A stretch of 64,000 nt of DNA from Nephromyces sp. MM_2019 (lineage: Eukaryota > Apicomplexa > Aconoidasida > Nephromycida): positions 1 to 64,000 of the forward strand of contig JADHZB010001100.1 in the NCBI GenBank assembly GCA_015657535.1, in the 5' to 3' direction. The stretch's first letter is position 1. Every line of letters begins with the position of its first letter. Positions 14,901-25,800 of the stretch are shown piece after piece. The position numbers and the translations under genes were made by a program. The notes under the pieces were generated by a model. The model searched no databases. It was not told the origin of the DNA and was given only the letters and a program-made list of their open reading frames with translations.

Positions 14901-17456
14901 GCGAAATATTCGTTTCATTATTGTAGGTGCTTGGGTTAATGTGGAAGTACTTTTGCGGAATTTTCCCTCTCTTTTAGACTGCAATCTACCCTTGGCTGTA
15001 TGCTTGTACGAGACTGCCTGATGATAGATCTCTGGCGTTTTTTATTTTGGCTATCCATCTGCTTAATATGCAGCTCGCACTATGCTTCGTCAAACACGTG
15101 TCTTTTCTTTTCGTCTTTATTGAAGATTTAGCTTGTCTTTCGCGCCTTTTTGTGACTGTATTCGTAGTTCAAGGTAGTCACGCTGAGTTCACATCTTAAA
15201 GTTGAAGCTGGTAATTCCACTCTCCAATGGTTTATTCTGTATGCGTTTCATCATTTTGCTGTACCATGCTGTTTTGTTTGACTCTCTCATACGTGTGTGG
15301 GGATTTTCTAGAAGATCTTAGTATCTAGTTCTTTTTAGCAGAGTCTTTGTTGATTGGCGAGTGTATTCTCGGCTTAGCTACTTCTCGATTTTTTAGGATA
15401 CTAAAGCTTTATATGCTTCTTGGGGTTCTCAGTGCTTTTCTTCTACGAATAACTCAAAAGTTACATCTTTTTCATTTTCTTTTCTAAGCTGTATGTGAGC
15501 TCACAGCGATGATAGATGAGCATATCTGTGTGTGCTGTGCTACTGAGACTTTTTTTGCTCATGTTGCTATTTTTATGCAAGCAAGTATATGCTCTATTGG
15601 CTGCAACTATGATTTAAATACGCATCTTTTATACCACATGAGGTTGTGTGTGTATTCAAGTCATGACATACGTCTATCTTTTAGTTGACTAGTTGTGAGT
15701 AACTTGGCAGGTATAGACATTAGGTGTGTCTTGCTTATATTCTAAATGTGCATTTCATGTGCATTGTAACGATGGTGTGTGTTGGTGCATTTATTTTGCT
15801 GTAGCATGGACTTGATTAACTTTGAGCAGCGGTACGTACACTCTACTCTTGCTTTATTTTCTTCTTGCTATTCTGCTTGCTTCCTTCATTCCACTTGCAG
15901 GCCCCCTGATGATTGGCTAGAAGTTGCTTTAGAAGCTGTAAGGGCTCTAAAAGAGATGCCTGAGGCAGCGGATCTTATTCGCGACCCAGAAAGTATATAT
16001 CAAGACTATGAGTAGGTTATTCTTTTGCTTTGTGAGATATCTTTTTTTTTCTCGCTTCTTATCTGTTTTCCTTTTTAAAATACGTTTTTGGGAGTACCTA
16101 TGCGCATAAACTAGCCCTCTCTCAGGTGGTTTACAGGCTATAGACTTGCTTTGCCTTCTGCTACTTACTATTTTTTTTCTCGATTTCCCGAGTAGCTAGG
16201 TTTCGCTTTTTTTTAATTTAAAGAAGCTTACAATGCCTACCTTGCGTATTAGTACACTTTTAGCTTATTGAGTGAGATTTACACAGAAATAAAATAGTGA
16301 GAATTACATTATCTGCGAAAATAAGTGAAAATCCTGCACATCAACATGATCCCTAAAATAAACTAATTCCTTTTGAATAGGGATAATTTAGTACGCGCGC
16401 TGCTCTTCTGCTCTGCTTCTCTTCTGTCGTTCTCCTCTTCTCCTCTTCTCTTTTTTGCATTTTGTGAATGAATTGGGATAGAAACTTCAAGAGCGTTTTT
16501 TAATCAGGATTACAAGTATTGCATATGAAGCATTCAAAAACGGTGTGGCTTTTTAAACAGGCTAAGTGAGCAAGCTGATTTGCATTGAAACTATATGATA
16601 CCTTGAAAATAGAATAAATTGCGCCTATAATGAAACACTAAAGTGCCTTCCATACTTTTGTATTACTTGTTTAAAAATATAGTAAGATATCTTTTCTATG
16701 ATAGGCGAGTTGTCAGAGATCCTATGTGGCTCAATAAAATTGAAGCTAAAGCTAAGAATAAGATGTACAGGTAAGCAGTATATTCCCATTTCGAAAAGCA
16801 GGCTGCGTTGCGTTTCCTCACATGAGTTCATATATGAAGCCAGCTATGCACCATGTATTAAGCGTAGCAGCGAATGTAAGTATACTATTTTTTGGTGTGC
16901 GAAAGCCGAAAACAATTTTATTGCTGCCTTGAGCATAAGGGGTAGAAGGAAACTAGCCTTTGCTTGGAAGAGTTCTCACCATCCGAATAGTGTCATATCT
17001 TATAAATATATTGCATAGACTGTTTTTCTCATAAAAAGTGTGTGTTTTTTACCGTCAATTCGCTTGCTAACTCTCTTTGCTACTCAGCTATCATCCTTAG
17101 TACTGTGTGCATTTCCCTTTCAAGGTTACTCTATTTTTCTGTGCCTTGTAATGGAGTATGCTGTAGAGATATTTTTGCGATTATGTTTTTGCTTTTATCA
17201 CTATATTGGAAAAAAAATCTTCAAACCTTGCTGCTTCTATAGAATCGCTATGGATTTCAAGAGCGACGTAGCTAAAATTTTTAGGAATGCCAGGGAAGTT
17301 GCTGTAGATAATATTGCTCTGAGGAAGATTTCTACTGTGGAGCAGCAATTTGAAAACATGTGGCACAGTATAAGCAGGACTTTCCAGGCTGCTGAGAAGA
17401 AGAAGAAAAAGTTTCGGGAAAACGTGAGCAATCTGGCTGTCGTAAATGCTGCGTAG
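254..17456 (+). CDS. TAF2: TFIID subunit TAF2-like protein, 3' part of gene (about 21 exons)
   Basis: Subunit of the general transcription factor TFIID, which helps recognise core promoters in the nucleus. Exons read: 254-388, 1079-1207, 1845-2007, 2488-2605, 3338-3484, 4350-4531, 5083-5283, 6009-6218, 7597-8201, 8653-8837, 9686-9883, 10234-10335, 10830-11034, 11674-about 11870, 12255-12575, 12982-13510, 14580-14654, 15805-15831, 15901-16011, 16705-16770, 17243-17456 (TAG stop). All have GT-AG ends and phases agree, except the 3' end of exon 14, where no clean donor matches the next phase. Recognition: KYWPGLLRIQIVEDDG and a following basic RGRKK stretch match the end of the TAF2 aminopeptidase-like region; PMLWIKVDPDLTWI matches the human TAF2 motif PLLWIRIDPDM; helical HEAT-like repeats follow. 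About 1370 residues lie in the window; the aminopeptidase-like N-terminus is upstream of it. The C-terminus carries a bromodomain-like segment that I do not recall in human TAF2. Confidence 0.88.
2008..2040 (+). repeat. TG microsatellite at a TAF2 donor site
   Basis: The run of TG starts about 8 bases after the gtatgt donor of the exon ending at 2007. Similar TG runs follow the donors at 3485, 5284, 13511 and 61040 in this window. Confidence 0.9.
3020..3260 (+). repeat. Degenerate tandem repeat in a TAF2 intron
   Basis: The motif cttaactgtgtgcgagtg and variants (cttaactgcataaat, ttgaccgtgcatat) recur about every 18-22 bases. It sits in the intron between exons 2488-2605 and 3338-3484. No coding exon is seen here. 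Confidence 0.7.
5851..5918. repeat. TA then TCTA tetranucleotide microsatellite
   Basis: A short TA run passes into about 13 copies of the tetramer TCTA/CTAT. It is followed by a C/T-rich tract leading to the acceptor at 6008, so it forms part of the pyrimidine-rich 3' end of a TAF2 intron. Confidence 0.92.
7597..8201 (+). other. Lineage-specific acidic/Ser insertion inside a TAF2 exon
   Basis: The first 50 or so codons of this exon look like HEAT helices (LLIHPLTCIVPETKDADFLE and FALLIECFANVSL). From about position 7770 to the donor at 8202 (gtgagt) the frame stays open, but the composition changes to Ser, Gly, Glu and Gln with little hydrophobic pattern. It looks like a disordered insertion of roughly 140 residues. 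The next exon (8653-8837) continues this style for about 20 codons and then returns to a folded-looking stretch (EVIWLNIWRFFRLDSIKG). Downstream of the donor the frame reaches a stop at 8278 that is intronic. Confidence 0.6.
9034..9081. repeat. Perfect 48-bp palindrome (two 24-base arms, no spacer)
   Basis: The left arm (9034-9057) starts cgagcgaaaaaacactcg and the right arm (9058-9081) is its exact reverse complement, centred on agct. The next outer pair (9033/9082) mismatches. It lies in the TAF2 intron between exons 8653-8837 and 9686-9883. Confidence 0.95.
9279..9313 (+). repeat. TG run followed by a T run
   Basis: About ten TG units are followed directly by about 15 T. The tract is intronic within TAF2. 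Confidence 0.9.
13527..13554 (+). repeat. TG microsatellite after a TAF2 donor
   Basis: A TG run begins about 17 bases after the gtaaac donor of the exon ending at 13510. It belongs to the long intron before exon 14580-14654. That intron also holds a short GATGAT run near 13715 and no further exon that I can see. Confidence 0.85.
15901..17456 (+). other. Bromodomain-like C-terminus of the TAF2 protein
   Basis: The last three exons (15901-16011, 16705-16770, 17243-17456) join in phase to give a segment with bromodomain order: WLEVALEAVRALKEMP (helix Z-like), then DYERVVRDPMWLNKI, which resembles the Y-x-x-V-I-x-x-P-M-D-L-x-x-I signature, then DFKSDVAKIFRNA, which resembles D-F-x-x-D-V-x-x-I-F-x-N-A, then a final helix ending FENMWHSI. 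The usual Asp after PM is Trp here. By eye, the Tyr-Asn pair that binds acetyl-lysine lies where this protein has Val-Ala. A lysine-rich tail follows before the stop at 17456. Bromodomain identity is inference from motif order. Confidence 0.66.
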
Positions 17457-19840
17457 TCCGCTCATATATGCTAGGGCATAACAGGGAAAGATTGGAGTTC
17501 TTTTTTCCTTTCTTTTCTATTGTGCATTGAGTATTATTCGGTATCATAAGAATCGTACATTGTATATTGTTGAGTGACACCATTTAGTATCGGGTTTCAC
17601 AACTATGGGATCTATGATAATACAGACTTCAATGAGTCGATATAATACAGAATTTCTAGCGCTGTCCGCACACGCAAACATGGGAAAAGAAGGATTAAGG
17701 CAGAAAATTAGGATTGTTATAGCAATCATGTTTTTTAATCTAGTAGGCATGAGATACAGGGGTGATATTCTTTGTCCTTGAGCCTGCTCCCCTATTGTAC
17801 CCAGGTAAGCGAGGGGGCTTACTAGCTGTTCTCTGTCTTTGCATTAGTTCTGCGCTGCTAGTACAAGACTTCTGCCCCTTTACTAATGTATATGCCTCTG
17901 TGTGAAGTTATATGCCAGATGGAGTAAGGAAAAATTGCCATTGCGTACAAGTTTAGCTGCCTGCATGAATCCCGTATATTACTCCTGATATGTGCACGCA
18001 GGATGTGCATAAACTTGCAAGGGGTAGAGGATGACGGAAGCTGCAGCAAGTATTTTCTGCTAAGGTTAATACCGAAGGAGTTAAGATAGCATGTTCGGTA
18101 GCATTTTCTTAAAAGTGCTTTGCAAAGACTAGGCTGCACCGAAAGAGTGATTTGGTGCTACTGCTGCTACCTAGGAAGCTTAAGATATTTTTTGTTTCGA
18201 CGGGGTTTCAAAACGTCGGTTGTGACTATAGCAAACGCTGCCCAACCATTTAGCGCTTATGTGTAAGCCCTCAACCTCGAAAACATAAACACATCCAGCC
18301 AGAACCACGAGACTATCACAAGTAGCTCAGTGAAGCAGCGTGACTAGCAGGTACATACCAGTTCGGTCTTCGATATAATGCTTCAATGTTTAGCTCGTGA
18401 CGAAGTAGCATACTTTGTGTACCTCTTGCGTCTAATCTAGCTTGTGACGCGTGCGGCGGAATCTAGCTACCAACTCTTATCGAATCAGCATTACAGCTCA
18501 GCCCACACATAAACAGCCAATCAGCCTTTCCCTGTTGATTAAGGCGCAACAAATATGCCGCAAACTTATACGATCACCTACTGATTTCCGCTTCATTCAC
18601 CATGCATGACTCGTCCAGCTACGATAAATCACAAGCTCCTCATCTACTATCCAGATAAAATAATCTACCATCTGCTCTGAGATACCACCGCTCCAAGCGC
18701 CGAAAAACGTCACCAGTTAAGCGTCCTATCTTGGTATATCGGTACCTCTTGCATAATGCGCGAATGTCATGTGCTTTTTGGACGCCAGCATACTGGCTGA
18801 GACACGGCTAACGAAATCATATCGCGGGTACCCAAAACAGACTCGATGGAGAACACATGGATTAATTGATTCGAAGCCAAGAGCATTCAAGCATCTTGGC
18901 CGCTATCGGGAGGCTAAGATCGCAAGTTCCGCACCACGCCCACCACATACAAAGACCTATATTGCAGGCAATGCACGCCTACTTATTGCAGGGTGAAAGT
19001 ATACCTCAAGCACCGCCTGGATACACATCCGCACGAGTGCTCATATCACGCAACAGACGAATACGCACACTCGATGCATACGCTCAATATGGTTCTACTG
19101 CATCACTTCAGTGAACACGCAGCACCTTGATAATCCCATGAAATGTCACACGCCACATCCCACGTTCCCTCGTTTTACTTCGCGCAAATAGATGCAAGGC
19201 ATACGCGCCTCAGTATGGCGGCCGCGCTGCCATGAAGAAGCATGAACTGCCAAGATGGGGTATCCCTAATCTATAGAATCTTAAAAGCGGTATCTTTAGA
19301 GCTCTTGACAATTCCACACGAATCCAGCATGCTCATCCTGCAGCACTTTCATGTGTGGAATTTCTGTTGGTAGCAGCAACAGTACATCACAGCACAAAAG
19401 AATTCAAGTGGCTAACGTTCTTTGTAAACGCCGGAAGAACTCAATAGCTAGTTCTAAAATTAGAATGAAACAACGGTAACAACAGAGCAACCCTGAACTA
19501 CGAAATCTACAACCAAGTTCCTCTACAGGTACATTACCATTATATGGCTTATAACTATTTACCATCATGCAACAAAGGTACTAAGGTGACAAACTAGGGA
19601 CAAAGTAGTACCAGAAGCCGAGGAAGTTTCCACTGCTATCTTTGAAAAAGTCTTTTCCGAGCTAGGTTTATATGCTAAGAAAACAGTCAATAAGGGTGTA
19701 ATTCTTTCAGAAAACTATGCACAGCATAATCCAGGAAAGAAAACTCATGCCGTCACTATAATATCTAGCGAGATATTTTGTTATTTCGGAAAAGCACAGG
19801 GCACAAAGAAAAAGCCAGATTTGATTTGCATAAAAAATAA
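17457..19840. other. TAF2 3' flank, no gene recognised
   Basis: After the TAF2 stop the sequence changes from T/G-rich to A/C-rich on the + strand at about 18.2 kb. Short open frames exist on both strands near 18.77-19.11 kb, but they lack a convincing splice context and I see no known family. This is probably where two convergent transcripts end. Confidence 0.4.
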
Positions 19841-19844
19841 TTAC

Positions 19845-22800
19845 AGCGAGTTTCAGCGCAACGGAAATTCAGATTGATATTTGCATACTTGATGACATCC
19901 TGATAAACCAAAAGCAGCCAAGCAGCATTTAATCCACTGCAAAAAGCATGGTAGCTAACCAAAATCGCTCAAAGGGAAGAAATAGCATCATAATTTCTGA
20001 CCTAAAATAAGGAGGCACAAATTTCTGCATCTGCGACAGCGGGGAATTAGATATCGTACAATGCGATGTGAATTCAGACGCATAATCTGCTGAGCAGAAA
20101 CTAACAAAATCGAGAAAAAAACCGGTCTTGTAAGATTAATGTCGCTCAAAATATGAGATCATATCCGCATTTTCCAGCTGCACATCTATATCAACTTTGA
20201 TAAATGTACAATATATATAACTATGGAATAACTCACTTAACGTGTATCTAGCACCCGCAAACACATACGACCCCTTCAGCTCAGTCAACACTCTCATCAA
20301 TGGCCACATAACTTTTGAGAACTGGTGCTCAGAAGATCCAACAATCATAGCTCACTGATCACAAGACTTATGTCACCATAAACGTAATAGCAGGCAATAA
20401 AATATTTGCATTCAAGATACTGCCTAGCACAGTTCTACTCTAGAGTAAACAAAACATTAACATGGACTAGCAACAAATATTCAGCTAAGCAGCTTAAAAG
20501 CGTGAAAATGCGGCATCCAACAAAAATACATATCGGTATCTGATAGAGTAACGAGAGAAAGAAATATCCACAAGCAGGCATGCACTAGGAGAAGATTAAG
20601 TACAATTAAACCACAAAAAAGATACAAATTCTTTAAATGGAGGAAAAAAACAAGTGGGTACAAGAACACTGCTAAAGTTGAAAGACGAAGACTTGTAAAG
20701 ATTTATATACAAACTGCCTAAGCATCATTCCATCCTAGGCTAGACGCCCAGATATCTTGAATACACTGCACAATCGCAAATCTCAACAAGCTTAGGAATT
20801 GCATAGAAAATTCAGCGTCTGAGCAAAGAGATTAGGTCAACCCCATGTTTTGAGCAACGGATAGGAAAAGCATTCATCGCGCCAAACAATAGGACGAAAA
20901 GGACTAGGGCGACATAAGAGAATGTAAAAAGCACAAGTAAGGTAAAATTAAACTTTTCCGTCATTACATTAGAATCACATCCAATCTGGGTTGGAATTTA
21001 TGATGCAGCAAACCAAAACAATCGCATCATTATAACCAGCAAAAGGATACCATGAGATCAATCTTACAACGAAATTGAACGCGTCTAAACTACTCCTAAT
21101 GCCACCATGAAAAAATTCATGATGCTACCAACGAATGCTCTCATCATGCTTTCCCACCATAATACTGGAAGAGTTGAACAACTGTACTGGAGCAAGGGCA
21201 CCCATGCACATTTTTTATAGCACTTCACCTCCGCATACAGCAAAACACTTGCTATGTCCCTCTGTCATTGGCGTAAACAGTGTTTCAAAACTGCACATGC
21301 TATCACAAGCAACTCTTTGATATCATACCGATTAAGGGGATCTTCACGATAACATTGTAGTATCTATTAGGACTTGAAAGATATAACAACTATCGTGCTA
21401 CACGTTCATCATGCATAAATCTTAAAGAGATTATCGGAATGATTGTTATAGCTTTCTTGCTAAGCTCGCTAATGCTCCTGCAGACTCCAGGAGATGCAAG
21501 TTCAAGGGCAAGACATAAACTTAATGTAAACAAGGAAAAGATTCAGCTGGCTTTCTAGTGCCTCATTCAATCTCCAGAACAGAGATTCTTTGATCAGTAC
21601 TGGCCGAGAAACGACCAATAATGGTACATCAATCCAGTTTGTGCAAACAAATCTCTATGGCAATAGCAAGTAGTAGTTTCACAAATCAAAGGCAATGCGG
21701 CACGCCAGCTGATGTACCTCCGTATTCCAGCATTCCTTCCATTCATATCACAAGAAAGTGAAAATTATAAAAATATATATGAAATCCACGGAGTGAGTGC
21801 ATGGGCCCGATAATCCTCTCGCAGCGTTAGACGTCAGTTTAAGCTTTCCACCTTTCTTGTATCATTACTAATTTCAGTGGTATCACTCTACCTTTCGATG
21901 CCCATTGCACCTTCGACATACTGTTTTAACGCAGCTTTTGAGTCCGGACAGCAAGGCTAGGCATATCGTTGACAAATTGGCCTCAGTACATGATACTCAC
22001 TGTCCTAAAGCATAAAAATCCAATGCTGCTGATACATAAAAGCAGCTCTCTCCAAAAATTGAAAAGCAATAAGTCAAAATAAGTACCTTCCCAGGGAATT
22101 CATAAGACATCTGGTAACCTAAACATACAATCCATCTAGGCCAATCCTGCGATGGCATCAAAAGCTGAGTCAGCAGATACGCCTCTATTTTACCAGCAGA
22201 TAAAAACCATCCTAGCTTAGTGCTTGATCACTACTATTACGTGCCATGGATCATCAGCACTAAAATTGTCTAGATTAAGACGAAAATTTCTTCTACACTT
22301 CCGAGTCAAGATAAGCGGATAGTCCACAATACGATAAATTTTCAGTGAATTTCCAGAATAAGCAGAAATCGATATTTTCTGCGCCTGAAAATGCACAGGA
22401 GCCATTGCTGCACACCTTTTTCCACTTTGGAACGCTAAACAAGAACTATTCTAGCTAGATAATTTCAAGGGAATCTAATCTTTGTGATATGCTTATATTG
22501 AACTCGATGACTCCATTCTTTAAACTACTAAAAGGGGTCGAATAATTTCTAACAAATAAAATAGTTTCTACGGAACCAACACATCTCCACAATAAAATTT
22601 ACAAGTAAAACCCTGGATCTCACTGAAAAATGTCTATTTCATCACAGAATACTAGCTACTCTGGACGTCAGTAGAACAGAAAAATTTGAAAATCATTCAA
22701 AAGAGTAACAAGCACATTAAATGGATGAATGAGCAAAAGCTGAAGTAACTCACTAGACTCATCATAGCTATTTTAAAAATATTCGCTGCTGAAGAATGTT

Positions 22801-25800
22801 ACTGAAACATCGAAATCCTTTTAAAACCCAAAGAAAGAAGTAATCAAAAAGCCCATATGAAGGTTTCTCCAAAATCCTTTAAGGTATTATTCAAAGTACA
22901 TTTATACTTCAGAAATAACTAAACACTAACAGACTCGCTCGGCTAGGCATCGCTAGTGAGCCAACCAACAGATACCACAAATATCTAAAAATTAAAATAA
23001 AAATTCCACTAGCCACGAAAGGAGTGCATGCTTCCATCTTGCCAGTTAAAATTTTCTGAAGCTAAAAAAAGGAAAACTCAAGTGTGATTGATACCTATAT
23101 TACAATGCAAATAGCAGAGGAACATGCGATAAATTAACGCGCGCCGCTTGCGTAAAACAAGGGAAAAATTCCAGTACCCAAGACCGCTGAGGCTGATATT
23201 CTAAGATACACAAACGAGGGCCCGCAACTCGTGCTATCCATACTCAATCCATCGCTAGATGACTCTTGTGACTAACCAGTGCTGTTCGCTTGGACAATGC
23301 AGAGATAATGCCCAGGAGCGCGACCAAGTAGAATAAAACTCCCGCTGAGCTACAATCCGCATAATTTTGCAAAATATCGAAAAACCTTTAAAAAAATAGG
23401 TGATGTAGTCGCATCAGAGAACACGCTGAAGAAGCTCTTAGTTCCAAGCTAATTAAGCATTTCCTCGTAACTCCAAGTTCACCTAGCACTCAGCAAAACA
23501 AAGCCAAAGGGCATTCTAGAAACCAAGCTGAAATTCCTGCATTCTGACAAATGCTCCTCAGAGATTTCCACCCGCGCTTGAAACAGGGTGACAGCCACTG
23601 AAACGTACCTATCTAATTTCCTGAAGCTAGACTTGCGGTCAAATTTGATGCTGTATACTAGAGTTATCCACAATATAGTGCTCGTTCAAAATAATACTCA
23701 AAATCCACGCTGACGCAAACACGGGCCACCGCCCTCCATACTGAAATCTTAGCTGTACCATGAGCTCGTCTCATCGCGGGCAGCGCCTAGCTCACCGCTA
23801 TGTTAAAGCCCATTTCGCATAGAAGGGGTTAAACAAAATATTACCTGCCGCCCTTGTATTTTGTCAAAGTTTAGTCATGTCCTCTCCCAACTGAGCTCCA
23901 TCCAGGTGTTCAACATTGAGACCGCTGTATCGAGAATTGAACTACCCAGTGCCAGATAGCTCGCATGATGAGAATGACAAAGCATTATAAGCTGCACAAT
24001 AATCAGGTGTAATTACCTAAATAAAGCACGTCATAGCGGATGGCAGTTACAACTACAAATTGGCGCTACCATGAAATGATCCCATGAGAACAAAGCGAGC
24101 TCCCCAACCAGTATACAACAGGATAAACGGACGCTTATCGAAATGCGGTAGGCTAAGATCAAATCGTCATTGCTAGGTAAACATCAAGCCAAGTGATTTA
24201 GCCTGCGCACCACTCCTATAATCGCAGCAATATCAACCTAACACTGGATACCTCCACCAAATTTGGCTGAATGGAAACCCAGTACACACACTTCCGGCTA
24301 AAAACAAAGCCTCTACGAATAAAACGCTTGCTCGACTGCGATACCGCTCCCTTACAATAGTCCCATTATCGTTTCTATATCCAGTAAGATTATCACATCT
24401 CCCATTGTCATGTGTCGTTGCTCCGCGAACGGTCCTATGAACGCTCTTGATCCAACCATAGTAATCATCAGCCAAAAAAATTCCCTGCCGCTGAAAGATT
24501 CTGTTGCTGCTCTTACGCTACGCATATTGTTAAAATCAGCTTTTGCTTGCAGCTAAGCCGTCCGCCATTCAAAAAGTAGACTAAAGATTTACCGGCAACT
24601 GCTACCAAATGCACTTTACCTACTCAGTGCCGCCGAGAAATGGCATAAAGATTGTTTCGCAAAGTATCACCATCGCCTGCGAATTGTAGCCTTCAAGAAA
24701 TTGGTCTAATGGTTTGAATTTAAGCAGTTGTTTCAAGGTGACCAAAACTCAGCATTTGAAAAAATTAATTCAAATCGTTGCCAAATTGCTTTCAATTTAT
24801 TCCTTTTTGAAATTTCAGTTCACAAGAGCGCACTTGCGTCACATATGCATTTGAGGATACCAGCCAGAAAAGGTTCGAACCTCACTAATATTGATATCAA
24901 AGAGCTTAAGACACTGGTCTACGACTTCGTCACTTACATATGATGCCAAGCTGGTTGAGTCAAGTAGCGGCTAAGGTGACAAATTCGGACACGTTAAACT
25001 TCGGCCGATATCGCCTACGTAGTTGTACATTGAACTGATTATAGTCTGAGTAAGCTATCCTGCAACCACAAATTCGAAGCTTTCCTGGGTTCTAAATGAA
25101 TGCCACTCTTCTGTTCAAACGTTGGACAAAATTCTGTAACCTTGCAGGATAAGGCCTCCAAACAGCAACACAGCTTACTCCTGTCCAGCAGTAATCACAA
25201 CACTCATGCGCCAATCGTGCCACCAAACTAGCCTGCAATTCTCCAGCATACATCAGCCAGTTAAAGCTACGGATAAGGAAAGCCATAAATCAACCAGACT
25301 GAAACCATCCACACATGCAAGCGGGACAGGTAAAGGTAGATTCCATGTTATAAGGAGAATCAATAATTTCAGTGCATACTTCTTTACCATTTTTCCTCCA
25401 TAATAATCGAAAGGGGATACTTGGTACCTCAAAACCTACTTCTCGTCAAATTTATATTTTACACTGTAAAAAAATGCTCCACGATCCTGGTGCTATTTGA
25501 TAAAAGTGCTTCAAGGCAACATGTATACATGCTATCATAAGGAAATATGCAGTAGAAAAAGGCTCTTGCGGCAGGACATTAAAATGGTTGCGATTAAACC
25601 ATACAACCATTTAAGAAAGCACGAAAATATGCACTAAAGCGCCTCTTGCCATACTAGTTCAGTACACTTATCGCTAGCAGGCGCTGCTTGTATAAATTAA
25701 AACTGCAGTGGTTACATCCACGGCACTCTAACAGAAAAAGGTTCCTTGAAATCCATTTCTCTCCACGAGGCAGGCTAGGCTTAAACACACCAGTAGTATC

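Noticed and set aside
17040..17242. + frames of 138 and 66 residues before the last TAF2 exon
   Set aside because: Intronic; the acceptor ctatag at 17242 and matching phase place the exon start at 17243.
18769..19114. Two overlapping + frames of 75 and 82 residues
   Set aside because: They contradict the minus-sense skew, overlap each other in different frames and lack splice or family support.
24871..24882. ggttcgaacctc, resembling a tRNA T-loop
   Set aside because: No matching acceptor stem, D arm or anticodon arm can be folded around it.
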